Positions 16,615-25,557 of a DNA stretch of 64,000 nucleotides are shown one piece after another. The position numbers were made by a program, and so were the translations under genes. The stretch's first letter is position 1. Each line of letters starts with the position of its first letter. Origin of the DNA: Cognatilysobacter tabacisoli (GTDB taxonomy: Bacteria; Pseudomonadota; Gammaproteobacteria; Xanthomonadales; Xanthomonadaceae). A model generated the notes under the pieces. It was not told the DNA's origin. It did not search any database and saw only the letters and a program-made list of their open reading frames with translations. The DNA is taken from contig NZ_KZ987400.1 in NCBI RefSeq assembly GCF_003586305.1, positions 902,635 to 966,634 on the forward strand, in the 5' to 3' direction.

Positions 16615-19052
16615 GGATTCGAGTCGAGAGTGGGGTCGACGGTGTCGCGCCTCAGCGGGGAGGGCGGCACGAGGTAGAGGTCGTCGCGGTCGTATCCGAG
16701 GATAGCACGGCGCAAAACGCGCTCCGTCTTCTGGCCGGCCGAGCCCAGGCCCTTCAGTTCGACCTCGAGCTGGATGGAATTGTTCAGGTCGCCGGTGCGG
16801 TTGCGCAGGTACCGGCGGCCGACCAGTCGCACCGCGATGCAGCAGCTTTCCCACTGCACGCCGGCGATGGTTTCCAGCTCTTTCTTGTCCAGCAGCGAGT
16901 AGTAGTAGCGGCCGACCACGCTCCAGTTCGGGTTGATCGGGTAAAGGAAGGAGAAGTCCGCCTGCTCGAGCAGGTCGCGGCGGTAGCGGTAGCCGACGTT
17001 GACCACGCCTGCGTCGCCGATCAGGTAGCGGGCACGCAGCGCGGCCAGGTCCTCGCGGCGGAACTTCGGGTCCCACTGGTACGACGCGTTGATCTGCCAG
17101 CGGTCGCTCGGGGCCACGGACACGTCGGCGATCCACGCGGACTTGCCGCGTTCGACCGGCGTCTCGCCCGGCACGATCACCCGCGTGTCGTCGAAATAGC
17201 GGATCTGTCCGATGCTCGCCGCCAGCCGCTCGCGGCCGTCGTCCTCGTTGATGAGGCGCGTGGTCAGCGCCGTCGTCAGCTGGTTCGCGTCGCTCTGGCG
17301 ATCCGGGCCGGTGTAGCGGTTGTCGCGGAACAGCTGGCCCCAGCTGAACGTCATCGGCGCCGTGTCGAACAGCGGCAGGCCGTCCTGGTTCTCGTACGGC
17401 ACGCGCAGGTAGAACAGTCGCGGTTCGAGCGTCTGAAGGTAGTTGTCGCCGCGGATCTGCGTGTGCCGGTCGAAGAACAGTCCGGCGTCGATCGAGCTGA
17501 TCGGCAGGCTGCGGGTTGGCCCTGCGTTTGTCAGCTGCGCGATGAGTTCGGGAGTCGGCGTCGTCCCACTGGTAGCCGCGTACCTTTGAGCGAGCGAGTT
17601 TCCAATTGAAGTGGCAAGACCATCTTCCAGCTTGTAAGCGGTGTACCGATACGCCAGACGCGGGCGCAGGAACCAACTGCCTCCCTCGAGCGGCATCTCG
17701 ACGAATGGCTTGACGTCAAGACGGCTGCCAGCGTCGAAGACGTCGTGCCGGAATCTCACCGCCTCCGCGTCGATTCCGGCGTGCAACCAATCGTTCAGCG
17801 GTCGGTTCCACTGTGCGAAAAGACGTGGGAGTCGGTCGAACGGCAGGCTCGCTTCGGTCAGGGTGTAGTCGGTGAGCTGATACCGATCGGCGGTAAAGCT
17901 CGCCGACCAGTGGCGTCCTTGTCCATATACGCCGAGCGTGCTGCCGATGCTATACGTCGACACGCCATAGAGGCTGTTGCTGAAGTCCTCCAGATAGTGG
18001 GTGTCGCTCACCCAGCCCAGACTGGCGCGAGCACGCCAGAACTTGTTGAAGTAGTGAGTGGCTCCAAGCGAAAACTGCCCGCGGTTATCCGTCGGCAGCG
18101 TCGCCCCGGGAATTGGCAGACCGGTGATCGGGTTGTTGAGGTACCGGAAGGGCTCGTTCTCCGGCAGCTTGTCCTTGGGCATCCATGTCCCCGAAACCGT
18201 GCCCTCTCCCTTGGGGTACAGCCAGCGGAATTCGCCGCCGATACTGGCGCCGCGCTCGGTCATGATCCGCGGCGTGACCGTGGCGTCGTAGTTCGGCGCG
18301 AGGTTGAGGTAGATCGGCTGCTTCCAGTCGAAGCCGTTGCGGCCGGACAGCGACACGGCCGGGTACAGCAGGCCCGTGCGGCGGCGGTCGTCGATCGGGA
18401 ACATGAACCACGGCACGTACAGCACCGGCACCTTGCCGATCCGCAGCGTCGCGTTGCGCGCCACGCCCATGCCCTTCTCGGTGTCGATGTCGATGCGATT
18501 CGCGCGCAGCTCCCACGCGCGCTCGGACGGCGCGCAGGTGGAATACGTGGAGCCGACCAGCGCGCCCTGCTCGCCCTTGAGTTCGATCCGTTCGGCGCCG
18601 CCGTTGCCGCGCCGCTCGGTCAGCTGGTAGCGCAGGTCGGTGATCGTGTGGCTGTCGTCCTGCTGGTTGCCTTCGGCGCGTTCGGCGACGATGCGCATGC
18701 CCGAGTCCGAGTAGCGCACGCTGCCTTCGGCGACATACTGGCCGGTCTCGCTGTTGAACGTCAGTCGGTCGGTGCCGAGGAACTGGTCGCCGCGGCTCAG
18801 CGCGACGTTGCCCTGCACGATGGTGTTTTCGTCCTGCTGGCCCTCGAGCTGGTCGCCTTCGATGTCGGTCGGCTGCTCGATGCGCTGCTGCGGGGTGCCG
18901 GTGGGCGCGGGTGCATCGGCGAACGCGGGGACCGCATCGCCGACCGGGCACAGCGCCCAGTCGTCGTCGCCGTAGCCGTCATCCTGGCCGTACGCGGGAA
19001 GGGCGAGCGCGATGCACAGCGAGAGCGGAAGCAGGCGGAAACTCGTGCGCAC
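16611..19052 (-). CDS. lptD: LPS-assembly outer-membrane protein LptD
   Basis: Outer-membrane beta-barrel of about 813 aa that, with LptE, inserts lipopolysaccharide into the outer leaflet. From the GTG at 19052 it begins with a clean signal peptide (MRTSFRLLPLSLCIALALPAYG), then the mature start with an early Cys (DDWALCPV). The periplasmic jelly-roll follows (IEGDQLEGQQDENTIVQGN, VRYSDSGMRIVAERAEG), then the barrel. Paired Cys in WESCCIAVR near the C-terminus fit the known disulfide arrangement. An alternative ATG at 19145 would add 31 residues before the signal; I prefer the GTG because xanthomonad LptD proteins begin at this point. First gene of the operon. Confidence 0.94.
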   Translation of the reverse strand: MRTSFRLLPLSLCIALALPAYGQDDGYGDDDWALCPVGDAVPAFADAPAPTGTPQQRIEQPTDIEGDQLEGQQDENTIVQGNVALSRGDQFLGTDRLTFNSETGQYVAEGSVRYSDSGMRIVAERAEGNQQDDSHTITDLRYQLTERRGNGGAERIELKGEQGALVGSTYSTCAPSERAWELRANRIDIDTEKGMGVARNATLRIGKVPVLYVPWFMFPIDDRRRTGLLYPAVSLSGRNGFDWKQPIYLNLAPNYDATVTPRIMTERGASIGGEFRWLYPKGEGTVSGTWMPKDKLPENEPFRYLNNPITGLPIPGATLPTDNRGQFSLGATHYFNKFWRARASLGWVSDTHYLEDFSNSLYGVSTYSIGSTLGVYGQGRHWSASFTADRYQLTDYTLTEASLPFDRLPRLFAQWNRPLNDWLHAGIDAEAVRFRHDVFDAGSRLDVKPFVEMPLEGGSWFLRPRLAYRYTAYKLEDGLATSIGNSLAQRYAATSGTTPTPELIAQLTNAGPTRSLPISSIDAGLFFDRHTQIRGDNYLQTLEPRLFYLRVPYENQDGLPLFDTAPMTFSWGQLFRDNRYTGPDRQSDANQLTTALTTRLINEDDGRERLAASIGQIRYFDDTRVIVPGETPVERGKSAWIADVSVAPSDRWQINASYQWDPKFRREDLAALRARYLIGDAGVVNVGYRYRRDLLEQADFSFLYPINPNWSVVGRYYYSLLDKKELETIAGVQWESCCIAVRLVGRRYLRNRTGDLNNSIQLEVELKGLGSAGQKTERVLRRAILGYDRDDLYLVPPSPLRRDTVDPTLDSNP

Positions 19053-19434
19053 GCGGCCATCCGGGACACGGAAAACGGCCGCTAGCTTGCCCCATCCCCT
19101 GCAGGGCGGCAACGCGGGTGCGGCGCGGGGGAAGGTTGGGTTCATCTTGCTGGGCCCGGCGGATGGCACGGAGCATTCCCCTTGGATCGTTCGGAGGTGG
19201 GTGTTCGGTTCGGGGCGCAGGCGATAGGGCAGACGGGCCCGCTGCATTCGGGCCGCGAGCCGCGGCTCCCCCTCCCGATGCCTGCACGCGCGCCAAGGCG
19301 ACCTTGGCCGCGCCGCCGCCATCCATCGCATGCGCGGTGTCGACAGCGCGTGCAGCCGGCGATTGCGTTGGCGTGCACAGCGTCGGCGCAAGACGGTCGG
19401 GGCGCGACGCCCGGCGTGCAGAGGGCCTTCCGGC
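19053..19434. other. 382-nt gap upstream of lptD
   Basis: This non-coding stretch lies between the lptD start and the stop of the deacetylase-like gene, both on the minus strand. It should contain the lptD operon promoter. I looked for a sigma-E type GGAACTT/TCAAA pair on the minus strand and did not find a convincing one. No RNA gene is recognisable. Confidence 0.4.
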
Positions 19435-20349
19435 TCAGGCGGCGAGCAGGGCGCCGACGTGGGCTACGCTGCTCATGCGCAGCGCGTCGAGGTCGTAGCC
19501 GCCCTCGAGCATCGACACCACGCGTCCGTGCGCGTGGCGTCCGGCGATCGCGCACAGCTCGGTGGTGAGCCAGGCGAAGTCGTCGGCCTCGACCTCGAGC
19601 TGCGCGAGCGGGTCGAGACGGTGCGCGTCGAATCCCGCCGAAATGAAGACCAGCTGCGGCCGGAACGCGTCGATCGCCGGGAGCAGGCGATCCCGCCACG
19701 CGTACCGGAACGCATCCCCGCCGCTGCGAGGCGGCAGCGGCGCGTTGACGACGTTGCCGACGCCGCGCTCGTCCGCGTAGCCGGTGTCGGGATACAGCGG
19801 CAGCTGGTGCGAACTGGCGTACATGACGCGGGGGTCGGTGTCGAAGATCGCCTGGGTGCCGTTGCCGTGGTGGACGTCGAAATCGACCACCGCGACGCGC
19901 GACAGGCCGTGCTTGTCGCAGGCGTGTGCGGCGGCCACGGCGATCGAGTTGAACAGGCAGAAGCCCATCACACACGAGCCGGTGGCGTGGTGTCCGGGCG
20001 GACGCACCGCGCAGAACGCACGTCGGGTGTCGCCGTGCATGACGTCGTCGACCGCGGCGACGCCCGCGCCTGCGGCGCGCAACGCGGCTTCGGCCGAGCC
20101 GGGCGCGAGGACCGTGTCCGGGTCGAGCGCGATCGGTCCGTCGACCTTGGTGTCGAGCACCAGCGCCAGCAGCGCGTCGTCGTGGACGCGCAGCAGCTGG
20201 CCGCGGCTGGCGCGAGGCGCCTCGCGCCAGTCGAGCCTGGGGTAGGCCGCCTTCAGCGCGTCGGTCACCGCGGAGAGGCGGGCCGGTCGTTCGGCGTGCT
20301 GGGCGCCGGGGTTGTGGTCGAGGCAGGCGGGGTGGGTGTAGACGCGCAT
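19435..20349 (-). CDS. Histone deacetylase-like amidohydrolase (HDAC/AcuC/AphA family)
   Basis: Zinc amidohydrolase of 304 aa that removes acetyl groups from amines such as acetyl-lysine or acetylpolyamines; the natural substrate cannot be told from sequence. The arginase/deacetylase motifs are complete: RPPGHHA (catalytic His pair), VAVVDFDVHHGNGTQ (zinc Asp/His), SAGFDAHRLDPL (zinc Asp) and LEGGYDLDAL (the Tyr-bearing loop). No signal peptide, so cytoplasmic. It starts 10 nt after the corrinoid adenosyltransferase stop and is probably the third gene of that operon. Confidence 0.92.
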   Translation of the reverse strand: MRVYTHPACLDHNPGAQHAERPARLSAVTDALKAAYPRLDWREAPRASRGQLLRVHDDALLALVLDTKVDGPIALDPDTVLAPGSAEAALRAAGAGVAAVDDVMHGDTRRAFCAVRPPGHHATGSCVMGFCLFNSIAVAAAHACDKHGLSRVAVVDFDVHHGNGTQAIFDTDPRVMYASSHQLPLYPDTGYADERGVGNVVNAPLPPRSGGDAFRYAWRDRLLPAIDAFRPQLVFISAGFDAHRLDPLAQLEVEADDFAWLTTELCAIAGRHAHGRVVSMLEGGYDLDALRMSSVAHVGALLAA

Positions 20350-20359
20350 GCCGGGTCGC

Positions 20360-20914
20360 TCAGCCTTGGCGGCGCTCGTGCTGCCACAGGATCTCGCCGT
20401 GTCCGCTGGCGCGTGCGAGCACGCGCGCGAGCACGAACAGGAGGTCCGACAGGCGGTTGAGGTAGCGGATCGCCTCCGGCCGCACCGAATCGTGGTGCGA
20501 CAGGGTCACGGTCTCGCGCTCGGCGCGACGGACGACGGTGCGCGCGACGTGGCAGCGCGCCGCCGCTTCGCCGCCGCCGGGCAGGATGAAATCCTTCAGC
20601 GGCGGCAGGGCGTCGTTGTAGTGGTCGAGCTGCTGCTCGAGCCGCGCGATGTCGGCATCGAACACCGCCGCGTGGCCAGGGATGCACAGCTCGCCGCCGA
20701 GGTCGAACAGCTGGTGCTGGATCGTCGTCAGCAGCGCGTGGATGTCGTCGGGCACGCCAGCCGCGAGCAGCAGGCCGATGCACGAGTTGGCCTCGTCAAC
20801 GGTGCCGTAGGCGGTGACGCGGGCCGAGTCCTTCGCGACGCGGCTGCCGTCGCCCAGCCCGGTGCTGCCGTCGTCGCCGGTCTTCGTGTAGATCTTGCTG
20901 AGGCGGTTGCCCAC
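20360..20914 (-). CDS. PduO-type ATP:cob(I)alamin adenosyltransferase
   Basis: Enzyme of 184 aa that adenosylates cob(I)alamin to coenzyme B12. The PduO signature is unmistakable: N-terminal MGNRLSKIYTKTGDDGSTGLGDG, then AYGTVDEANSCIG, FDLGGELC, and the C-terminal ARTVVRRAER, YLNRLSDLLFVLAR motif. The start is GTG at 20914, giving the family's standard N-terminus. It lies 8 nt after the membrane-protein gene and 10 nt before the deacetylase-like gene. No cobalamin riboswitch is visible upstream of the operon (the leader is only 41 nt, shared with divergent ubiH). Confidence 0.95.
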   Translation of the reverse strand: MGNRLSKIYTKTGDDGSTGLGDGSRVAKDSARVTAYGTVDEANSCIGLLLAAGVPDDIHALLTTIQHQLFDLGGELCIPGHAAVFDADIARLEQQLDHYNDALPPLKDFILPGGGEAAARCHVARTVVRRAERETVTLSHHDSVRPEAIRYLNRLSDLLFVLARVLARASGHGEILWQHERRQG

Positions 20915-20922
20915 GCCCGGAC

Positions 20923-21513
20923 TCAGGCGGTCTGGGCCCGCAGCGCCGGCACCCGGGCGCGCAGCAGCGCGAAGCCGCCGAACAGCAGCGCCGAGTAGAA
21001 CAGCGTGCCGAGCACGGTCCACTGGAAGAACGGGATGCCGGCGGCGTAGGTGGCCATCAGGCCGGCAGCGGTCTTCGGGATGGCCGCACTCGACGCGAAC
21101 ACGCCGAAGTTGGTCACGACGAAGAACAGCACCGAACCGACCAGCGAGTAGCCGAGCACGCGCCCGCCGCTGACGCGGCCGCGCAGGTTCAGGCCGATCG
21201 CGGTGATCGCGACGATGCACGCGTACACCAGCGCCATGCCGGTGCTGCCGAAATAGCCGGCGTAGTCGCCGCCGAGCGTCGCGGCCAAGGCCAGGTCAGA
21301 CAGCAGCATCGCGGCGAGCGGAACCGCGAAGGCCCATGCGCGCGAGGCGAAGTACGCGCCGCCGAACAGGGCGACGGCCTCGACCGGGGAGAAGTTCGGC
21401 GGGTGCGGCAGCAGCCGGCTCATCGCCGCCAGCACGATCAGACCGGCGAGCACGAGCGGGCCGGCGGACAGGCGCAGGCCGGAGGGAGCGGGGGTCGTCG
21501 GGATGCGGTTCAT
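20923..21513 (-). CDS. DUF6580-like integral membrane protein
   Basis: Hydrophobic protein of 196 aa with about five to six membrane helices, starting MNRIPTTPAPSG. Features include RLLPHPPNFSPVEAVALFGGAYF after helix 1 and a VTNFGVFAS segment. These resemble the DUF6580 family (from memory) and loosely the S-components of ECF vitamin transporters. Function is unknown. The immediate downstream gene is a corrinoid adenosyltransferase, so a role in corrinoid uptake is a reasonable inference from context only. The upstream in-frame extension is rejected because it would run into divergent ubiH. Confidence 0.82.
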   Translation of the reverse strand: MNRIPTTPAPSGLRLSAGPLVLAGLIVLAAMSRLLPHPPNFSPVEAVALFGGAYFASRAWAFAVPLAAMLLSDLALAATLGGDYAGYFGSTGMALVYACIVAITAIGLNLRGRVSGGRVLGYSLVGSVLFFVVTNFGVFASSAAIPKTAAGLMATYAAGIPFFQWTVLGTLFYSALLFGGFALLRARVPALRAQTA

Positions 21514-21554
21514 CGAGCCAGTTGCGTGCCGGTGGAAGCCGTTAGCATAGCGCA

Positions 21555-22805
21555 ATGGCCCCGCTCCCCCCTTCATCCGCGGCGCCCCGCGACCGTGTCG
21601 CCCACGACGTGCTGATCGTCGGCGGCGGACTCGTCGGCGCCAGCCTCGCGATCGCGCTCGACCGCCTCGGGCTCGATGTCGCGCTCGTCGACGCCGCGCC
21701 TGCGGGCGCGATCCCGGCCGTGTTCGACGAGCGCAACCTCAGCTTCGCCGAGGCCACCGTCAACGCGCTCGAGGCGCTCGGGGTGTTGGCGCGGCTGCGC
21801 GCACCTGCCGGCTCGATCGAACGCATCCACGTGACGCGCCGCGGCGACTTCGGCCGCATGCTGCTGCGCGCCGCAGACCACGGGCGGCGCGAGTTCGGCC
21901 GGGTCGTGGTCGCCCGCGACTTCGGCGAGGCGCTGGAGTCGCGGCTGTCGGAGCTGCGTGGGCTGACCCGCTATCGCCCGGCGCGGTTCCTCGGCCTGGT
22001 CGACGACAGTGCCGGCGACCGCCGCGGCGTGCGCATCGACGCCGGGGACGGGGAGCGGGTGATCGACACGCGGCTGCTGGTCGGCGCCGACGGCGCTCGC
22101 AGCGCGGTGCGCGATGCGCTGGGGATCGGCGCGGACGAACACGACTACGCGCAGACGCTGTTCGTCGCGCGGCTGCGTGCCGAGCGTGCGCCGGACGGAA
22201 CCGCGTACGAACGCTTCGGCGACGACGGCCCGACCGCGCTGCTTCCGCGCGGCGATCGTCACTTCGGACTGATCCACGCCGTCGCCGCCGGCGAGGCCGA
22301 CGTGGTGGCGGCGATGGACGAGGCGGCGTTCCTCGCGCGCATCCAGGACGCATTCGGCTGGCGCGTCGGCCGGCTGCTGGCCTGTGGCCCGCGCAGCGCG
22401 TACCCGGTCAGCCGGATCGTCGCGCAGCGGACGACGGCGCCGCGCGCGGTGCTGGTGGGCAATGCCGCGCAGACGATCCATCCGATCGGCGCACAGGGCT
22501 TCAACCTCGGCCTGCGCGATGCGCTGACGCTGGTGGAGCAGATCGGCGATGCGGTGGCCGACCCGGGAAGCGGCGCGCTGCTGCGCGGCTACGACACGCG
22601 GCGCAGCGACGACCGCGCACAGACCCTGGCGTTCTCCGACGGACTGGCCCGGCTGACCGCCAACGACGCGCAGTGGCTGCGCCCCGTGCGCAGCGCCGGC
22701 CTGTTCGCGGCCGATCGCCTGCCGTCGGTGCAGGCGCGCCTGGTCGCCGGCGCGATGGGCTACCGCGGCGACGTGCCGGCGCTGTGCCGGGGCACCACCG
22801 CATGA
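21555..22805 (+). CDS. ubiH: 2-octaprenyl-6-methoxyphenyl hydroxylase UbiH-like
   Basis: FAD-dependent aromatic hydroxylase of 416 aa for ubiquinone ring modification. The N-terminal Rossmann motif VLIVGGGLVGASLAIAL (about residues 19-35) is followed by a DERNLSF segment, the DG-type motif LVGADGARSAVR (about 175-186) and the GD-type motif VGNAAQTIHPIGAQGFNLGLRDA. The second residue of that motif is Asn where many relatives have Asp (GDAA); UbiH proteins commonly have GNAA. The stop overlaps the next flavin hydroxylase (ATGA). Symbol is by motif and neighbour pairing. Confidence 0.9.
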   Translation: MAPLPPSSAAPRDRVAHDVLIVGGGLVGASLAIALDRLGLDVALVDAAPAGAIPAVFDERNLSFAEATVNALEALGVLARLRAPAGSIERIHVTRRGDFGRMLLRAADHGRREFGRVVVARDFGEALESRLSELRGLTRYRPARFLGLVDDSAGDRRGVRIDAGDGERVIDTRLLVGADGARSAVRDALGIGADEHDYAQTLFVARLRAERAPDGTAYERFGDDGPTALLPRGDRHFGLIHAVAAGEADVVAAMDEAAFLARIQDAFGWRVGRLLACGPRSAYPVSRIVAQRTTAPRAVLVGNAAQTIHPIGAQGFNLGLRDALTLVEQIGDAVADPGSGALLRGYDTRRSDDRAQTLAFSDGLARLTANDAQWLRPVRSAGLFAADRLPSVQARLVAGAMGYRGDVPALCRGTTA

Positions 22806-24019
22806 GCCGGCGGGAACCGCGGCGCGACGGCACCCTCGACGCGGTGGTCGTCGGTGCCGGCGTGGTCGGCACCGCGGCCGCGCTCGCGCTGGCGGCCGAA
22901 GGTGCGTCGGTCGCGCTCGTCGAGTCGCGCGAGCCGCCGCGCTGGCAGGCGCACGGAACCGACCTGCGCGTTTTCGCGTTCGCCCCGGACAGTGCTGCGC
23001 TGCTCGACCGGCTGGGCGTCTGGGCGTCGATCCGCAGCGCGCGCGCGCAGCCGTACCGGGCGATGCGGGTGTGGGACGCCGCCGGCGGTGCGCCGCTGGT
23101 GTTCGACGCCGATGCGCTCGCGCGGCCCGAACTGGGCTGGATCGTCGAACACGCGCTGCTGGTCGACCGGCTGTGGGCGGCGCTGCCGCTGGCCGGCGTG
23201 CAGGTGCTGTGCCCGGAGCAGGTGGTCGCGATCGCGCAGGACGACGACGCGGCCACGCTGACGCTGGGGTCCGGGACGCGACTGCGCGCGCGGCTGGTGG
23301 TCGCCGCCGACGGCGCGGACTCGCCGCTGCGCGCGATGGCGGGGATCGACAGCTTTGCGCGCGACTACGGCCAGAGTGGCGTCGTCGCCTTCGTGCAGAC
23401 CGAACGCCCGCACGACTCGACGTGCCGCCAGCGGTTCCTGCCGGGCGGGCCGCTGGCGCTGCTGCCGTTCGTCGATTCGCCGGACGCGCCGGTCGATGCG
23501 CGCGGTCGCCGCAGTTCGATCGTCTGGTCCGTCGCCGAGGCCGAGGCCGCGCGGCTGCTGGCGCTGGACGAGGCCGACTTCCGGCGCGAACTCGGCCAGG
23601 CCTCCGAGGGCGTGCTGGGCGACGTCACCCACGTCTCCGCACGCGTCGCGTTTCCGCTGCGTCGACAGCTCGCCGAGCGCTACGCGGAGGGGCGGGTCGT
23701 GCTGGTCGGCGATGCTGCCCACGTGGTCCATCCGCTGGCGGGCCAGGGCGTCAACCTCGGCCTGCGCGACGTCGCAGCGCTGCAGGCGATGGCGCACGCG
23801 CGCCGCGGTCGCGACCTCGGCGCGCCGGTGCCGCTCGCGCGCTGGGCGCGTGCCCGCCGCAGCGAGAACGCGGTCGCCGCGTACGCGTTCGACGGGCTGA
23901 ACCGCCTGTTCTCCAACGACGCGCTGCTGCCGACGCTGATGCGCGGCCCGCTGCTCGGCACGGTCGGCCGTCTGCCACCGCTGAACCACGCGTTCTGGCG
24001 CCACGCCGCCGGGCTCTAA
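22802..24019 (+). CDS. UbiH/UbiF/VisC-family FAD hydroxylase (probably UbiI)
   Basis: Second flavin monooxygenase of 405 aa. It has VVVGAGVVGTAAALALAAEG at the N-terminus, LVVAADGADSPLRAMAGI in the middle and the FAD/substrate motif LVGDAAHVVHPLAGQGVNLGLRDVAAL. That last motif is the canonical UbiI/VisC form. It is translationally coupled to ubiH (ATGA at 22802), and the pair likely performs two of the three ring hydroxylations; which one (C5 or C6) cannot be fixed from sequence. The 3' end is followed at once by a terminator serving the opposite strand. Confidence 0.9.
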   Translation: MSRREPRRDGTLDAVVVGAGVVGTAAALALAAEGASVALVESREPPRWQAHGTDLRVFAFAPDSAALLDRLGVWASIRSARAQPYRAMRVWDAAGGAPLVFDADALARPELGWIVEHALLVDRLWAALPLAGVQVLCPEQVVAIAQDDDAATLTLGSGTRLRARLVVAADGADSPLRAMAGIDSFARDYGQSGVVAFVQTERPHDSTCRQRFLPGGPLALLPFVDSPDAPVDARGRRSSIVWSVAEAEAARLLALDEADFRRELGQASEGVLGDVTHVSARVAFPLRRQLAERYAEGRVVLVGDAAHVVHPLAGQGVNLGLRDVAALQAMAHARRGRDLGAPVPLARWARARRSENAVAAYAFDGLNRLFSNDALLPTLMRGPLLGTVGRLPPLNHAFWRHAAGL

Positions 24020-24045
24020 AAAAAAGGCCCCGCCGAAGCGGGGCC
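24018..24045 (-). terminator. Intrinsic terminator of the EF-hand gene
   Basis: An 8-bp GC stem (24026-24033 / 24038-24045, loop CGAA) is followed on the minus strand by eight T (A-run 24018-24025 on the plus strand). This is a textbook rho-independent terminator for the gene ending at 24089. The A-run touches the ubiI stop codon. Confidence 0.88.
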
Positions 24046-24088
24046 GTGTCGATCACCGCAGGCCCGCAGCGCGGGCCCGTTCAACGGC

Positions 24089-24820
24089 TTACAGCCAGTT
24101 CTTCATCTCGTCGGTGCTGAGGCTGCCGTCGGCGTTGACGTCGAGCATGCGGAACTGCGCCTTCAGCACGGTGTGGGTGCGGACCTCGTCCTCGGTCAGG
24201 CCGCCATTGCGGTTGGCATCGAAGGCGTTGAAGTCGATCTTGAAGTTCGGGTTCGTCGACTGGAACGCGACCTGCGCATTCGCCGCGCCCATCGGCGACG
24301 GATTGCCCTGCGGCGTCGCGGGCGGCGTGTTCACCGCTTCGACGGTGGCGTCGGCGGACAGTTCGGCGCGGGCCGCGGCGTTGGCGGTCGCGGCGCTGGC
24401 GGCGCGGGCCTGGGCGGCAGCCTGCTGCGCCTCGGCCGCGGCGGCGACCGGATTCACGCCCGACTGGGCGACGGTGCCGGCCGCCTGCGCTTCCTTGGCG
24501 GCTTCGACGGCCGCTCCGGCCGCGGCCTGGGCATCGACCGACGAATGGTGGGCGGAATGCGCGGTCGCGGCGGCGGTCGCGGCACCGGCCTCCGTCATAG
24601 CGCCAGCACGCTTGGCGGCGCCGGCGGCCTTGGCGGCTTCCTGCGCAGCCTCGGCGTTCTCGCGCGCGGCCTTCGCTTCCTCGGTGGCGGCTTCCGCCTC
24701 CACGGCGGCCTGCTGTTTCGCGGCGACTTCGGTCTGCTGTGCGAACGCGCTGCCCGAGCCGATCGCGGCAATCAGTGCGGCCGCCAGCAGGTGGCGGTTG
24801 GTGCGGGTGGTGATGGCCAT
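24089..24820 (-). CDS. Exported Ala-rich protein with C-terminal EF-hand pair
   Basis: Protein of 243 aa (or 245 from an ATG 6 nt upstream). It has a signal peptide ending SAFAQ, then about 120 residues of Ala/Glu/Lys-rich helix of low complexity (VEAEAATEEAKAARENAEAA and similar), then an EF-hand pair with loops DANRNGGLTEDE and DVNADGSLSTDE. The Asp/Asn positions fit Ca2+ ligands. AGGAG lies 8 nt before the downstream ATG and only 2 nt before the upstream one, so 24820 is the better start. The helical part is probably a stalk or coiled coil. Function unknown; it neighbours another EF-hand protein. Confidence 0.85.
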   Translation of the reverse strand: MAITTRTNRHLLAAALIAAIGSGSAFAQQTEVAAKQQAAVEAEAATEEAKAARENAEAAQEAAKAAGAAKRAGAMTEAGAATAAATAHSAHHSSVDAQAAAGAAVEAAKEAQAAGTVAQSGVNPVAAAAEAQQAAAQARAASAATANAAARAELSADATVEAVNTPPATPQGNPSPMGAANAQVAFQSTNPNFKIDFNAFDANRNGGLTEDEVRTHTVLKAQFRMLDVNADGSLSTDEMKNWL

Positions 24821-24987
24821 GGCCATGACTCCTGTTAGTGGGGGTGGGGGGACCCTAGGCGCGGTCCCATCAACCTCGCGTAAACCGATGCGCTGCGGGC
24901 GGGCCGCGGTTCACGCTGATGACGATGCGGTGAGGCGACGCGCCCCGTGCCCTTCGTATGCGAGTGGCACGTGCACTCGCGCTTCGC

Positions 24988-25455
24988 TCAGTTGATGACG
25001 CCCTCGGTTTCGGCGCGCGACAGCACGCGGTCGCGGTCGCGGTCGAGCGCGACGAACTGCGCGACCACCGTCGGATGCTTCGCCGCCTCGGCGCGGGACA
25101 GCACGCCATCTTGGTCGGTGTCGAGCGCGCGGAACGCGGGTCGGTAGCCGGCCGCGATCGGATCGTTCGGCCGCGAGCTCACCGACACGCTGGCGCCCCG
25201 GGTGGCGGTTTCCTGCGTGAGCACGACGGCGCGGTTCGGCGTGTCGAGCGCAGCGGAGCGGGGCGCCTGCGTAGCCGGAGCCGCCGGAGTCGCCGGCGTT
25301 GCAGCGGTAGCGGGCGTTGCAGGGCCGGCGGGCGTCGCGGGAACGGCCGGCGTCGCCGGCACGGCACGCGGCGGAATGGGCGCCACGGTCGGCGACTGCG
25401 CCAGCGCGGGGCCGGCGAGGGCACACAGCATCAGGGTCAGTGCGTGGGATTTCAT
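24988..25455 (-). CDS. Exported small EF-hand protein
   Basis: Protein of 155 aa with a signal peptide (MKSHALTLMLCALAGPALAQ), a Pro/Ala/Thr repeat linker (repeated PATPA units) and two EF-hand loops: DTDQDGVLSRAE and DRDRDRVLSRAE. In the second loop a Gly at position 6 is replaced by Arg, so it may bind calcium weakly. The start at 25455 has GGAGG at 7 nt spacing. It lies upstream of, and on the same strand as, the larger EF-hand gene, with 167 nt between. Likely periplasmic; no known partner. Confidence 0.82.
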   Translation of the reverse strand: MKSHALTLMLCALAGPALAQSPTVAPIPPRAVPATPAVPATPAGPATPATAATPATPAAPATQAPRSAALDTPNRAVVLTQETATRGASVSVSSRPNDPIAAGYRPAFRALDTDQDGVLSRAEAAKHPTVVAQFVALDRDRDRVLSRAETEGVIN

Positions 25456-25557
25456 GGGGCGGCCTCCAAGAGGGGGACGCCCGGACCGTACGCCCGCGGC
25501 GATCAATCGCCCGTCAATCCGCGAAACCACGGCTGAACGCCGCGCGGACGGCCCCGA

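Noticed and set aside
16615-17676. Long N-terminal extension of SurA
   Set aside because: It lies entirely inside lptD in another frame; the true start has a signal peptide and an ATGA overlap with lptD.
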